A stretch of 64,000 nt of DNA from Anaerolineales bacterium (GTDB taxonomy: Bacteria; Chloroflexota; Anaerolineae; Aggregatilineales; UBA2796). The notes beneath the pieces were generated by a model. The model had not been told where the DNA came from. It ran no database searches and saw nothing but the letters and a program-made list of their open reading frames with translations. Where the stretch lies: NCBI GenBank assembly GCA_015075625.1, contig JABTTZ010000002.1, forward strand, positions 930,001 through 994,000, in the 5' to 3' direction. The translations under genes and the position numbers were made by a program. Positions 16,364 to 26,303 of this stretch are shown in pieces. Position 1 is the first letter of the stretch. The number at the start of each line of letters is the position of its first letter.

Positions 16364-18010
16364 TTAGCCCAGCATCGGAATCTTGATCCCGTGCCGTTGT
16401 GCCGCGCTGATCGCCTCTGGATAACCGGCATCGGCGTGGCGGACGACGCCCATCCCGGGATCAGTCGTCAGAACGCGCTCCAAACGGCGAGCGGCGGCGT
16501 CTGTTCCGTCGGCAACGATCACCTGCCCGGCGTGCTGGCTGTATCCAATGCCCACCCCGCCGCCGTGATGGAAACTCACCCATGTTGCCCCGCCAACAGC
16601 ATTGATCAGCGCATTTAAGATTGCCCAATCAGAAATCGCGTCTGATCCATCGCGCATTGCCTCTGTCTCGCGGTTGGGGGATGCCACTGACCCCGAATCA
16701 AGGTGATCCCGTCCAATCACAATCGGGGCTTTCACCTCGCCCCGCCGGACAAGTTCATTAAACGCCAGTCCTGCCTTTGCCCGTTCGCCATAGCCAAGCC
16801 AACAAATGCGAGCGGGCAAGCCCTGAAAGGCAATTTTTTCCCCCGCCAGCGTCATCCAGCGACGAAGGTGTGCATCGTCAGGAAAAAGGCGCAGAATTTC
16901 CTGATCGGTGCGTTGAATATCTGCGGGGTCGCCAGAGAGCGCTACCCACCGAAAGGGACCCTTCCCTTCGCAAAACAAGGGGCGAACGTAAGCAGGGACA
17001 AAACCCGGATAGGCAAAAGCATTGGCAACGCCGGCGTCAAAGGCACGCTGCCGAAGGTTGTTCCCATAATCGAAAACAACCGCACCCGCCGACTGAAAAT
17101 CAAGCATACTTTGACATTGTGCCGCCATTGCCGCCGCGCTCCGGCGGGTGAAATCCTCAGGATCGGCTTCGCGCAGACGAGGGGCATCCTCTGGGGAGAC
17201 GCCTACGGGCAGATAGGCAAAGGGATCATGGGCGGGTGTTTGATCGGTGACGACATCAGGACGGACGCCAAGCGCATACAAGCGGGCATAGAGTTCCGCT
17301 GCGTTCCCTATCACGGCGATGGAGAGCGCTTCACCAGCGTTTTTTGCCGTCTCCACACGCACCATAGCATCTTCCAAATCGTCCGCGATCACATCGAGAT
17401 AGCGTGTTTGCAAGCGGCGTTCAGCGCGAGTGCGATCTACCTCCACACACAGGGCGACGCCGCCATTCATCGTCACCGCAAGGGGCTGCGCCCCACCCAT
17501 CCCCCCTAATCCAGCGGTGAGGACAACCCGCCGACTCAAATCACCCCACCCGTGCTGCTGCGCCAGTGAACCGAATGTCTCGTATGTGCCTTGCACAATG
17601 CCCTGTGAGCCAATGTAAATCCACGATCCGGCGGTCATCTGCCCATACATGATTAGCCCCTGCCGCTCTAGGGCGTCAAAATTTGCTTGAGTTGCCCAAT
17701 GGGGGACGAGGTTTGAGTTGGCAATCAGCACACGGGGGGCGTCGGGGTGGCTGCGAAAGACGACGACGGGTTTTCCCGACTGAATAAGAAGAGTCTCGTC
17801 ATCTTCGAGTTCGCGTAGGATACGAAGGATAGCCTCAAAGGATTCCCAATTCCGCGCTGCCCGTCCACGCCCACCATAAACGATTAAATCGTCAGGGGCT
17901 TCGGCAACGTCTGGATCAAGGTTGTTCATCAGCATCCGCAGCGCGGCTTCTTGCTGCCAGCCCTTGCACGTAATCTCTGTGCCACGTGGGGCGCGAATCA
18001 CTCTAGACAT
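16364..18010 (-). CDS. hutU: Urocanate hydratase
   Basis: A 548-residue urocanase, full family length. It adds water to urocanate to give 4-imidazolone-5-propanoate, the second step of histidine degradation, with tightly bound NAD+. Recognised segments are the N-terminal [64 protein letters not shown] with the Gly-rich turn, and the C-terminal [26 protein letters not shown] lies just before the ATG. No other hut genes are next to it; the remaining steps must be elsewhere or absent. Confidence 0.96.
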   Translation of the reverse strand: MSRVIRAPRGTEITCKGWQQEAALRMLMNNLDPDVAEAPDDLIVYGGRGRAARNWESFEAILRILRELEDDETLLIQSGKPVVVFRSHPDAPRVLIANSNLVPHWATQANFDALERQGLIMYGQMTAGSWIYIGSQGIVQGTYETFGSLAQQHGWGDLSRRVVLTAGLGGMGGAQPLAVTMNGGVALCVEVDRTRAERRLQTRYLDVIADDLEDAMVRVETAKNAGEALSIAVIGNAAELYARLYALGVRPDVVTDQTPAHDPFAYLPVGVSPEDAPRLREADPEDFTRRSAAAMAAQCQSMLDFQSAGAVVFDYGNNLRQRAFDAGVANAFAYPGFVPAYVRPLFCEGKGPFRWVALSGDPADIQRTDQEILRLFPDDAHLRRWMTLAGEKIAFQGLPARICWLGYGERAKAGLAFNELVRRGEVKAPIVIGRDHLDSGSVASPNRETEAMRDGSDAISDWAILNALINAVGGATWVSFHHGGGVGIGYSQHAGQVIVADGTDAAARRLERVLTTDPGMGVVRHADAGYPEAISAAQRHGIKIPMLG

Positions 18011-18030
18011 GGGGTATCTCCCTTAAAAAT

Positions 18031-20712
18031 TTAACGCGGATTCACTTCAAATACATAGGAGTAGACATGTTCCCCAGAGGGGCGGTAGTAGTTGGCGACA
18101 AAAGCGTTGTTCAAGACTTGGAGGACTTCCACACGCCCTTTGTCATTCTCCATACTATCGATTAGAGCATACTTTTTTGTCATTGAGTCAAATACAGATC
18201 GCTGTGAGGTGCCAATGTAGCCAACATCAGTGAAATACTGAATGTTTCCATTTGCCAAATAGCAAGGATTCACCCCCACACGGGCGAACGATCCATCCGG
18301 GCAGTAAAGTGTGCGGTAAAGCCCCGTCCCCGAACGAAACAGCGCATTCGATTCGCTGCCAATGGCATCCCAGACAATGTAGATGCGGTATGTCCCTGTC
18401 TGCCGTCCCCATTCGTCAGAAAGGTCAGCGGAATACCATTCCTTGCCAACGTTGTAGGCGCTTTTGTAGAAACCATTTAACGATTGGGGTTGAAGGATGC
18501 GCGGATCGTCTCCGTTCCACTGCCAACGCCAAAAGGAGTGTCCGCTCATCCAAGGATCAAAACTTGGACCAGCATACCGTGTATCAGCAGGATCGCGGAA
18601 ATCCCCGCGAAGGGGAAATGGTATATCGCCGGGATCAAGCTCAATCGTCATCAGGTCGCTGTTGATCAGGGAAAGTGGCAGTGGATAGGCATACCACATC
18701 CGACGCGGCGGAAAATTATTCATCAACAACAAGTCAATGTAGGGATACCAACGCCCTGTTGGACCCGCTTCCCACATGAAAAGAGGTGTGCCGGGCGGCT
18801 TGATCACCGTCCCATTCAAGCGTATTTCTACAGAGGGCAGATAATCGGCTGAGTCGGCGTCGATCAACAGCCAGGGAAAGCGGTGATCTTCAGGCTGAAC
18901 CCCGCGTACTTCCTGACGGATCGGCGTTTGGACAGTTGTTCCCCACAGCCGCCAGTCTTGATCTTGGATCATGCCGAGGACGAGGGCAAGCCAGATTCCT
19001 GCCAATACAAGGGCAGGGAAGAAGGATCGAAAGAACGGCGTGTGGGTTATCCACAACCGGAGAAAAAACACCGCCACACCCCCGCTGACACCCGCCCGCA
19101 GCAGACAGATCAGCAGGTGTGCCGTCTCCACGCGCAGGGGGGCGATTTGGAGGATAATGCCCAAGGGAAGTGACCATACGGCGAAAAAGATGACGCTCAC
19201 CCCCACACTGGAGAGGATGTCTCTCACCGTGCGACGCGAGAGGCTGTGGAGGAAGATTGCCGCCGCGGCCGCAACAAACGGCATAAAAATGTTGAAGCGG
19301 CGCGGCTCAACACTGATCACGCTGTAGGCAGCACAGAGAAACCCCCCGATCAGCACGAGCAAGAGGAGCGTTCGGCGGCGGATGCCCGGCAGCCCACTCC
19401 AGAAGGCACCCCCTAGAATCCCCGCATAAAGCAACAGTGTGTGCTGTCTATGTTGGTCAGTGACAGAGAGGATGAATGTCTGGAAAAAAGCCGTATCAGG
19501 GTAGCGCCAGTTGTTGAACAGGCTGAAATTGAACCAACGCAAAAAATCGACGGGGTTTTCGGCAAAGTCTCTTACCAATGATTCGGTGCGATTTTGTCGA
19601 GAGTTGATGAAATCGCTTGGCGCCCAAAAATCAACGAAGGAGCGCACTGTCGTCACTACCTCGTCGCCATGCGTTAAGGATACGCCTAAAAGCAAATAAT
19701 TGGCAATATCCCTGTCATCCATGATACGGCGGTTGATGATCGGATTTTGATAGAGCGCGATCAAGGCGAGGCATTGAAGGACAACGCAGACTATGACGAC
19801 AGCCGTATGAGAAAAACGCTTTTTTGCAGGGCGCAGGGTTAGGCTCAGCCCCAGCATCCCTAAGGAGATAAGCCACATCAGCGGGCGCGTGGTCAAGCTG
19901 CTGAATGCCAGCAAAAACGTACTCACTCCGCCAAGTACGGTAAAAGCGACAATTGCCCACCAGCGAGAGGCACGAAACGATAATGTGTACGCCCAAAGGG
20001 TGGCGATCAGGATGAAGCGGATGAAGGGCTGCTGGAGAAAAGGGAGTGTATTCACAATACCTGGCACATAAAATGCGGTGAACACCCCGGCGAGTGCCGC
20101 CACCCAATGGGGGAAGCGCAGCCGCAGCAGCATGTGAACAAGCAGCACCGTTCCCAAGCCCGCCAAAAGCATGTTGATATGTTCGGTTGTTTCCACTGTG
20201 TTGGGAAAAACCGTCAAGGCGACACCCATTAGGGCAGGCATCACCCCCATCTTGGATAGGGATAGGTAAAAAAAAATTCCCTCCGTGCCAATGGGTGCCT
20301 CCCCAGTGGGTTGGCAGTACGCAAAGGTCACACAGAGTGTATCCCGCGTTTGCTGTGCAAAGACCCAGAACGCCCACTGATCGCCCCACTTCCGTTGGGT
20401 CATGGTGGTTTGGCTGTAGAGCAGCGGCGCACCGGCGGCAAGGACGAAAATGACCCCAAATAGGCAGGGAAGAAGCAGCCGTCGCCCAATACCTCCCTGT
20501 CGGGTGAATTTTTTTGCGGGTGGCGTTTCTACAATTGTCGGATCCTCACCTGCTAGGGAAACAGGCTCAGGAAGTGGGGCGGGGGGCAGGGTTAGCAAGC
20601 GCCGTCCGCCGATAAAAACCACACTGAGCGCTGCTGTGATCAACACACCAAGAACAACTCGTGGATTTTTAGTAGAGGTATCTGATGTGGGATGATTCTG
20701 CGGTGGCGTCAT
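18031..20712 (-). CDS. Large polytopic membrane protein, possibly GT-C-like
   Basis: About 893 residues from the ATG at 20712; in-frame starts at 20748 and 20817 are also possible, none with a convincing ribosome binding site. A cytoplasmic N-terminus (~30 residues) is followed by many hydrophobic helices to about residue 630. The C-terminal ~250 residues are polar and probably extracytoplasmic (WKWQWNGDDP-like and DEWGRQTGTYRIYIVWDAIG segments). This layout resembles GT-C glycosyltransferases or mannosyltransferase-like membrane proteins, but no diagnostic catalytic motif was identified. It follows hutU by 20 nt on the same strand without an obvious functional link. Confidence 0.7.
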   Translation of the reverse strand: MTPPQNHPTSDTSTKNPRVVLGVLITAALSVVFIGGRRLLTLPPAPLPEPVSLAGEDPTIVETPPAKKFTRQGGIGRRLLLPCLFGVIFVLAAGAPLLYSQTTMTQRKWGDQWAFWVFAQQTRDTLCVTFAYCQPTGEAPIGTEGIFFYLSLSKMGVMPALMGVALTVFPNTVETTEHINMLLAGLGTVLLVHMLLRLRFPHWVAALAGVFTAFYVPGIVNTLPFLQQPFIRFILIATLWAYTLSFRASRWWAIVAFTVLGGVSTFLLAFSSLTTRPLMWLISLGMLGLSLTLRPAKKRFSHTAVVIVCVVLQCLALIALYQNPIINRRIMDDRDIANYLLLGVSLTHGDEVVTTVRSFVDFWAPSDFINSRQNRTESLVRDFAENPVDFLRWFNFSLFNNWRYPDTAFFQTFILSVTDQHRQHTLLLYAGILGGAFWSGLPGIRRRTLLLLVLIGGFLCAAYSVISVEPRRFNIFMPFVAAAAAIFLHSLSRRTVRDILSSVGVSVIFFAVWSLPLGIILQIAPLRVETAHLLICLLRAGVSGGVAVFFLRLWITHTPFFRSFFPALVLAGIWLALVLGMIQDQDWRLWGTTVQTPIRQEVRGVQPEDHRFPWLLIDADSADYLPSVEIRLNGTVIKPPGTPLFMWEAGPTGRWYPYIDLLLMNNFPPRRMWYAYPLPLSLINSDLMTIELDPGDIPFPLRGDFRDPADTRYAGPSFDPWMSGHSFWRWQWNGDDPRILQPQSLNGFYKSAYNVGKEWYSADLSDEWGRQTGTYRIYIVWDAIGSESNALFRSGTGLYRTLYCPDGSFARVGVNPCYLANGNIQYFTDVGYIGTSQRSVFDSMTKKYALIDSMENDKGRVEVLQVLNNAFVANYYRPSGEHVYSYVFEVNPR

Positions 20713-20853
20713 GGATCGTAAACGATGTGTCTGATAGCGTCGCCCCATGAGTATAGCAAATATTCCTCCAGAGACGTGTGCCTTGCTATAAAGTGGGTAC
20801 AATCGGACACCATTCATTTGGCATTGTCGTGTTCATTGGGGAATCATTGTTCT

Positions 20854-21621
20854 ATGGGAATTTTAACGCTTGCAACGGGCGATCCAGCCGCACTCAGGCT
20901 GCTGAAAGCCGCTCTCGCCGCCCGCTATGGTGTGCGCCCACTTGCTTTCGACGGACTCCGCCTTCTCTTAACAACGCAGCGGAGGCTTTGGGGGCTGCCC
21001 GTTTCTGTCTCTGTTGAAACGGCATTTCAGGGGGTGGATCATTGGCTGTGGATGGAGTCGGCACGTTTTTTGGGATTTCTACCCTTTGGCGGGCGAGCCG
21101 AATCATATGATGGCGCAGCCTGTTATGTGATGAGACGTGGGGTGGTAACCAGCAGCAGTGAGCCGCCCCTGATGGAAATCACCAGCCGCCGTTTATGGGC
21201 GCTGCGGGCGGTGCTGTTGACTCCCCTCAGCGAGGAAGGCATCACGCTCAAAAGCACCGGTGAGCGTGCCTTTCGTGCCTATTCTAGTCAATCCCCAGAA
21301 ACCGCTGTCACCGTCACGCTCAACGAAGATAACACCCTTCAACGGGTGGAGACGCCTCTCGTTTTTCCTACACAAGCAGAAGGGTCGGGAAGTGCTGTTT
21401 TAGGGACGCCACTCACCTACGTGATTCGTTTAGAAGGACCCTTGCAAACCTTGAGTAATGTCGTCTTACCAACCAATCTCGTCATTGGGTGGGGCAACCA
21501 ACCCGATGAAACCCACACCCGTTATACAATCGCAGCGATGGAGGCGAACCCCATCATCCCAGAGAATGCCTTTACCTTAGGGTCGCAGCTTGTCCCGCTC
21601 TCCGCCCCCAAAAGGCGGTAG
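20854..21621 (+). CDS. Conserved-looking hypothetical protein, about 255 aa
   Basis: Not recognised. The protein starts MGILTLATGDPAALRLLKAA, has no signal peptide or transmembrane helix, and has a beta-rich C-terminal half (VTVTLNEDNTLQRVETPL; YVIRLEGPLQTLSNVVLP). The ATG at 20854 has GGGGA upstream; the longer frame to 20725 overlaps the divergent gene's leader and is unlikely. Codon use matches the neighbours. Its C-terminal part resembles proteins that measure or carry hydrophobic ligands, but no function is proposed. Confidence 0.65.
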   Translation: MGILTLATGDPAALRLLKAALAARYGVRPLAFDGLRLLLTTQRRLWGLPVSVSVETAFQGVDHWLWMESARFLGFLPFGGRAESYDGAACYVMRRGVVTSSSEPPLMEITSRRLWALRAVLLTPLSEEGITLKSTGERAFRAYSSQSPETAVTVTLNEDNTLQRVETPLVFPTQAEGSGSAVLGTPLTYVIRLEGPLQTLSNVVLPTNLVIGWGNQPDETHTRYTIAAMEANPIIPENAFTLGSQLVPLSAPKRR

Positions 21622-21632
21622 TGCGATCACTG

Positions 21633-21650
21633 GGCATTCGCCCCTACAGC
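21633..21650. repeat. Short GC hairpin (family E, minimal)
   Basis: GGGCATTCGCCCCTACAG sits between two convergent genes, with the CCCCTACAG flank shared by the other family E hairpins. It overlaps the last codons of the glycosidase gene on the minus strand. Possible terminator. Confidence 0.35.
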
Positions 21651-23602
21651 GTCCGCCCACTCTCGATAATCAGGACATAGCCGGGAATAAGACCAACGTT
21701 TACGGTGGTTTCATGGGCAATGTCCATCCCCACATCGTTCTGGACGCCCCACAATCCGGGGACACGTTGAATTTCCCCCCGCAAGATCACTCGCCCGCCT
21801 TGCTGATGCCCCATATCGGTATTGGCGATCACGCTGAGGATGGGCTGTCCCGGGTAGTTTTTCTGGCGGCTAAAGACAAGAATTGCCGGATTTTCGCTCG
21901 CCCCAACCCGAATCGTCTTTGGGTCGGGATCGCTGAGCAGATCGACATAGCGCCGGCGAATATCCAACGCCTGACGGATAGAGCGGACGTAGTTTGTCGC
22001 CCGCGTCCAATCCATGCGGCGGGCGCTGAACAAGGGGAGTGTTTCCGGCGGGTAGGCGGCGGCGTATTCCGCCGAAAACCCCAATCCCGTGTTCATAGGA
22101 AACGTCTCGCCTAATTCAAAGCCGCTGAGGATGAACACAACACCGGGGAGCATCACCGAGAGCGCCAGCGTGTAATGGGCATAGGCAACCCCGCCAAAAC
22201 GGGCGAAACTGCGCGGTGTATTGTGATTTTCCGAGGCGGCAAAACACGCTACAGGGTATGCCGCTCGGCTAATTTCCTCCACATAATTGCGCACGCTGAA
22301 GCCTTCGTGCATCCCCAACAGCCAATAGCCCACAACGGCGTTATAGCCTTCGGCACGACTGGTGGCGCTTGGCGTGAAGTTCTCATCCCAAAAGGCAAAA
22401 TCGGGATTAATGCCCCGTGCCTCGGCAACAATCCGCTCCTTAAGCGGCATGGGCAGGGCGTGACCCATATCGATCAAAACGCCATCAATGCCGAATCGCC
22501 GTTGATAGTGGGGGATTACGCCGGCAATGGCATCCCACAGATCGTGGATGCGGTGATCGTGACCGTGTTCGTTGTTTGTCAGGCGGGTGTCGTACATGCG
22601 CAGCGTGTTATACGCCATGTAATTGAAATCAGGATGATCGTAGAGCCGTAGGTAGGTGACATCCGACCAAGGGGGTTGGCTGTCGTTGGGGGGGAAATCG
22701 GCAAATGCGCCGGGGATGCGCACCCGTGTGCCATCCTCCAAAACGCCAATCCAACGCCCCCCCTCTAAATAGACACGATCTGGGGCGGGGGAAGCGGTGT
22801 ACATCTCGCGATAGAGCGCGTCGGGGGCGGGGAGGTCATTGAAATCGCCCTGCCCTACCTTCCAATGAATGATCCCTAATGCCTCATTGGTAAAGCGGGG
22901 CTGTCCAAAGGTGCGCAGCATATCCGTGCGCCCCGTATGGGCAGTTCGATCCCGAATGTCGGCGCGAATCCAATAGAACCAGTGGGGGTGGTCGCGCACC
23001 CAATCTGAATCCTTCGAGGCGGTGCGGAGGACAAACTCCATGACGACACGCATCCCTAAGCGGTGTGCCGCCTCTACAAATGCCTCAAAAAGATCATCAG
23101 CGCTCATATCAAGGGCGGGATCGACCAGTTCGGGGTCGATCTCATAGGGGTTACGGATGGCGTAAGGCGAGCCGAGATTGCCCTTGCGTCCATCTTGCCC
23201 AATGGTTGTAATAGGCAAGAGATGAACGGTATTGAAGCCCATGTAGTTCAAAAAGGGTAGGATAGCGATGCACTTCAGAAGTGTCCCTGTCTCCCGCCAG
23301 CCGTCGGGGTTCACCCCTAGCTGCAACTGGTCATCGTCGTTGTGATCGAAGGCTGTTGTATAGCGCGGAAAAAGGTTGTAAACCAGCGCCCGCCGCGTCC
23401 ATTCCCCACCCCATCCCTCAAGGAGGGGGGTAGGTGGGTGGTCGAGGATCGCCTGAAGGCGCGATTGGTAAAATGTATAAGGATCAACCAACACGGCGTC
23501 TGTCGTCGTGAAATCAACCCACAAACCGGGAACATAGTAAGGGACATCAACCCGCCGCCGCATGACGGCAAGCTGATGAATGATGGTTTGAAGTTTGGAC
23601 AT
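21644..23602 (-). CDS. GH13 alpha-amylase family glycoside hydrolase
   Basis: 652 residues without a signal peptide, so probably cytoplasmic. N-terminal ~65 residues, then the (beta/alpha)8 barrel: MGFNTVHLLPIT (strand 3 region), GMRVVMEFVLR, FGIDGVLIDMGHALP with the nucleophile Asp near 378, and FAFWDENF with the acid/base Glu near 407. The third catalytic position reads ASENHNTPR, with Asn461 where many GH13 enzymes have Asp. The C-terminal ~100 residues look like the beta-sandwich domain C. Likely acts on maltodextrins, glycogen or trehalose-type sugars; subfamily undetermined. The Asn could be normal for this subfamily or alter catalysis. Confidence 0.8.
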   Translation of the reverse strand: MSKLQTIIHQLAVMRRRVDVPYYVPGLWVDFTTTDAVLVDPYTFYQSRLQAILDHPPTPLLEGWGGEWTRRALVYNLFPRYTTAFDHNDDDQLQLGVNPDGWRETGTLLKCIAILPFLNYMGFNTVHLLPITTIGQDGRKGNLGSPYAIRNPYEIDPELVDPALDMSADDLFEAFVEAAHRLGMRVVMEFVLRTASKDSDWVRDHPHWFYWIRADIRDRTAHTGRTDMLRTFGQPRFTNEALGIIHWKVGQGDFNDLPAPDALYREMYTASPAPDRVYLEGGRWIGVLEDGTRVRIPGAFADFPPNDSQPPWSDVTYLRLYDHPDFNYMAYNTLRMYDTRLTNNEHGHDHRIHDLWDAIAGVIPHYQRRFGIDGVLIDMGHALPMPLKERIVAEARGINPDFAFWDENFTPSATSRAEGYNAVVGYWLLGMHEGFSVRNYVEEISRAAYPVACFAASENHNTPRSFARFGGVAYAHYTLALSVMLPGVVFILSGFELGETFPMNTGLGFSAEYAAAYPPETLPLFSARRMDWTRATNYVRSIRQALDIRRRYVDLLSDPDPKTIRVGASENPAILVFSRQKNYPGQPILSVIANTDMGHQQGGRVILRGEIQRVPGLWGVQNDVGMDIAHETTVNVGLIPGYVLIIESGRTL

Positions 23603-23665
23603 TCAAGATCGCTTTGGATTCAACAAAGGGCAGAAAGGGACAACGCATCACGCCGCTAAAATACC

Positions 23666-24379
23666 CTAGAAGCGCAGCAGTCCCCGTAAGAGATCGAAGA
23701 ACACCCCAGGCGTGGGAGTGATCGTCGCGGCGGCAGGTTCGCGGATCAATTGGAGGATGCTCCCCCCCGCCACCAACACCGCCACGGCGACAGCGGCAAA
23801 ATAAAGGAAGGTGATGATGTTCAGCACCCACCCCACTGCAATGAAATAGCCGTCGCGCTGGAGGATGCCCGCCCCCAAGAGCAGTAACCCCCAACCGGGC
23901 AGAAAGTTCGAGAGCGGCAAAACGGGCAAAGGGAGAATCAACAACACCCCACCGGCAAACAACATCAACCCATTCAGGCGATTGACCGCCGACGAGCCAG
24001 ACAAACCCAAAAGGCGCGGGCGAATCAGCCCTTCAATGCGGTGGATCAATGCCGCGCCGCGCTTTAAGACAGGGATCAGTTGCTCCCGTTTTACCGCCCG
24101 TTTCATCAGAAAGGCGGGCAGCCAGGGGACGCGATTCAGGATAATCCCAACGCTGATCAGCATGATGATCGCCCCAAAGACGGTGCTGATGCCGGGGAGC
24201 GGGAGCGGCGTGAGGAAGGGAATCGTCAGAATCATGATGAACAGAATCAAGCCCTGTTCGCCAACAAGGGCGAGAAGCTGCCGAACGGTGATCTCCCCTT
24301 CGCCCTCGGAAACCTCTGTGGCAATCGATTCAAGCGTTGCCGAGAGGCTCATTTTTGTATCTTGGAATTGAACAGACAT
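23666..24379 (-). CDS. ExoD family membrane protein
   Basis: About 237 residues with the ExoD pattern: a cytoplasmic start (LESIATEVSEGEGEITVRQLLALVGEQG), then paired hydrophobic segments (LILFIMILTIPFLTPLPLPGISTVFG; LLILPLPVLPLSNFLPGWGLLLLGAGILQRDG; a final helix pair). Members are linked to exopolysaccharide synthesis and alkali tolerance in rhizobia; mechanism unknown. The start at 24379 is chosen over 24463 because the upstream stretch is not family-like. It lies 63 nt downstream of the GH13 gene on the same strand. Confidence 0.82.
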   Translation of the reverse strand: MSVQFQDTKMSLSATLESIATEVSEGEGEITVRQLLALVGEQGLILFIMILTIPFLTPLPLPGISTVFGAIIMLISVGIILNRVPWLPAFLMKRAVKREQLIPVLKRGAALIHRIEGLIRPRLLGLSGSSAVNRLNGLMLFAGGVLLILPLPVLPLSNFLPGWGLLLLGAGILQRDGYFIAVGWVLNIITFLYFAAVAVAVLVAGGSILQLIREPAAATITPTPGVFFDLLRGLLRF

Positions 24380-24475
24380 ACCCTGTACTTTCTGGTGATT
24401 GTTTCTTGTGGCGCGGGTGCGCAGGCAAACGGGGAAGAAGTATATCCCCTGATGCCCGTTCAAACAAACTAGATG

Positions 24476-24630
24476 TTACGCAGTTGCCCTCATCCCCCTG
24501 CGACCCGCCTTCGGCGTGTACCCGCTCTCCCACCGGGAGAAGGGGGAATCCATTTTTTGAGGGGTAAGCCCTCTCAAACGTCCCCTTTCGATGAATACAG
24601 GGTAAACACGTTCAACTGTGTAAGTCCTAC
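24476..24630 (+). repeat. MITE-like repeat family A, copy 2, with terminal inverted repeats
   Basis: Bounded by TTACGCAGTTG at 24476-24486 and CAACTGTGTAA at 24613-24623, 11-bp inverted repeats with one mismatch; the copy continues to GTCCTAC. The interior carries two GC hairpins and CCCCTTTCGATGAATAC, shared with copies at 16099 and 30648. No open reading frame: a nonautonomous element. Bases 24631-24827 behind it show no gene or regulatory site that I recognise. Confidence 0.78.
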
Positions 24631-24827
24631 AAACGCCAAAGACGAACAGCACTCATTGCGGGGAATAATCCCTATTCCTTTTCGTATACACCCTCCAGTG
24701 AGCATACCTATCAGGGGAGAAGAAGTTTGGGGTTCACGAACACTGCGGATTCAGGTAGGATAGCTCATCAAACTCCAGAGGCACATGAACCCAGTCAGCC
24801 TCATGCGCCGCAAATGCCTTAGCGAAA

Positions 24828-26264
24828 GTGAGTGTTGTCATGAATGGTCACGATCTCCTCACGCTTGGCTTTCCAGAGGGAAAGATTATTGGTCTGGCGC
24901 TGCGGGCGGTGAGCAAAGCAGCAGAGGACGGCACTCCTGAGATGGACATTCGGCGCACGCTAGAGGCACTCCTCAATGATCCCACGTCCTATGGTGATGA
25001 TCCCCTATATGGCGAGGTAGCCCGCTTGCTGATCGATTACATGACGCCCTCGGCACAACCCAACTTGCAAACCTATGCCCCCTACGCCATTTGGGGGAAA
25101 CAAGGGATCGATCCGGGGGCGATCACCCAGATGGAACGTGCTGTGCGCTTACCCATCTCGGTGCGGGGGGCGCTGATGCCCGATGCCCACGTAGGCTATG
25201 GATTGCCTGTCGGCGGTGTGCTGGCGACACACAATGCGGTGATTCCCTACGCAGTGGGCGTTGATATTGCCTGTCGAATGCGCCTGACGATTTTTGACAC
25301 GACACCCCATATCATGGAGCAGAAACGCGACAAATTTCGCAAACTGCTGGAGACCCTCACCTGTTTTGGAACGGGGCAGACATGGGACACACCGCGTCAC
25401 CACCCCGTGATGGACGATCCCGTATGGCGCGAACACTCCCTTATCGGGCGCTTTAAGGACACCGCCTGGAAGCAGCTTGGGACAAGCGGTTCGGGAAACC
25501 ATTTTGTGGAGTTTGGCAGCCTCTCGGTGAACGAACCGTTTGCCCTTCCCTCAGGGCAAGAACTCGCCACAGGGAAGTACCTTGCCCTGCTCAGCCATAG
25601 CGGAAGCCGCCGTTTGGGGTTCGAGATTGCCAACCATTACACCGAAATTGCCATGAACAAATGGGCGTCGCTGCCGAAGGATTACCAACACCTTGCATGG
25701 CTAGATTTAAACTCAGGCGCGGGAGAGGAATATTGGGTGGCGATGGAACTTGCCGGGCGCTATGCCAGCGCCAACCACGCGATCATCCATGAGCAGATTA
25801 TCGATGCCCTTCGGTTTGACGTGTTGGGGGGGGTTGAAAATCACCATAACTTTGCATGGAAGGAAATTATTGAAGGGCAGACGTTGATTGTCCACCGCAA
25901 AGGGGCAACACCCGCTGGTGAGGGCTTTCTCGGCGTGATTCCAGGGAGCATGATTGCCCCCGGCTATGTCGTGCGGGGGCGGGGGAAGGCAGAGTCGCTC
26001 TTTAGCGCGGCGCACGGAGCGGGGCGAAAAATGAGCCGTCGTGAGGCATTCGGGCGCTTTGATTGGGATGCCCTCAAGCGGAACTTGAAGCGGCAGAATG
26101 TCGAACTGCTTTCGGCGGGGTTGGATGAAGCCCCCGGCGCATACAAAGACATTGAACAGGTCATGGCGGCACAGGCAGATCTTGTAACAACGCTTGCCGA
26201 GTTCCAGCCGCGCATGGTCAAGATGGATGGTTCAACGGGGAAAAACTACGCCCCAGAAGATTAA
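24828..26264 (+). CDS. rtcB: RtcB family RNA-splicing ligase
   Basis: 478 residues. RtcB joins 2',3'-cyclic phosphate or 3'-phosphate to 5'-OH RNA ends using GTP and Mn2+ and serves in RNA repair or tRNA splicing. Metal and guanylate-site motifs are DAHVGYGLPVGGVLAT, VGVDIACRMRL (Cys ligand), TSGSGNHFVEFG, LSHSGSRRLG, ENHHNFAWKE (His ligands), VHRKGATPAGEG and HGAGRKMSRREA (nucleophilic His). The first ~80 residues are an extension beyond minimal RtcB. It may start at GTG 24828 or ATG 24840. The glycine-to-arginine change in DIACRM differs from the common DIGCGM. No rtcA or rtcR nearby. Confidence 0.88.
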   Translation: MSVVMNGHDLLTLGFPEGKIIGLALRAVSKAAEDGTPEMDIRRTLEALLNDPTSYGDDPLYGEVARLLIDYMTPSAQPNLQTYAPYAIWGKQGIDPGAITQMERAVRLPISVRGALMPDAHVGYGLPVGGVLATHNAVIPYAVGVDIACRMRLTIFDTTPHIMEQKRDKFRKLLETLTCFGTGQTWDTPRHHPVMDDPVWREHSLIGRFKDTAWKQLGTSGSGNHFVEFGSLSVNEPFALPSGQELATGKYLALLSHSGSRRLGFEIANHYTEIAMNKWASLPKDYQHLAWLDLNSGAGEEYWVAMELAGRYASANHAIIHEQIIDALRFDVLGGVENHHNFAWKEIIEGQTLIVHRKGATPAGEGFLGVIPGSMIAPGYVVRGRGKAESLFSAAHGAGRKMSRREAFGRFDWDALKRNLKRQNVELLSAGLDEAPGAYKDIEQVMAAQADLVTTLAEFQPRMVKMDGSTGKNYAPED

Positions 26265-26303
26265 TCCTTCGTTGCCGTGTAATTGGTTGGAGGGGGTGAG
26301 GAA

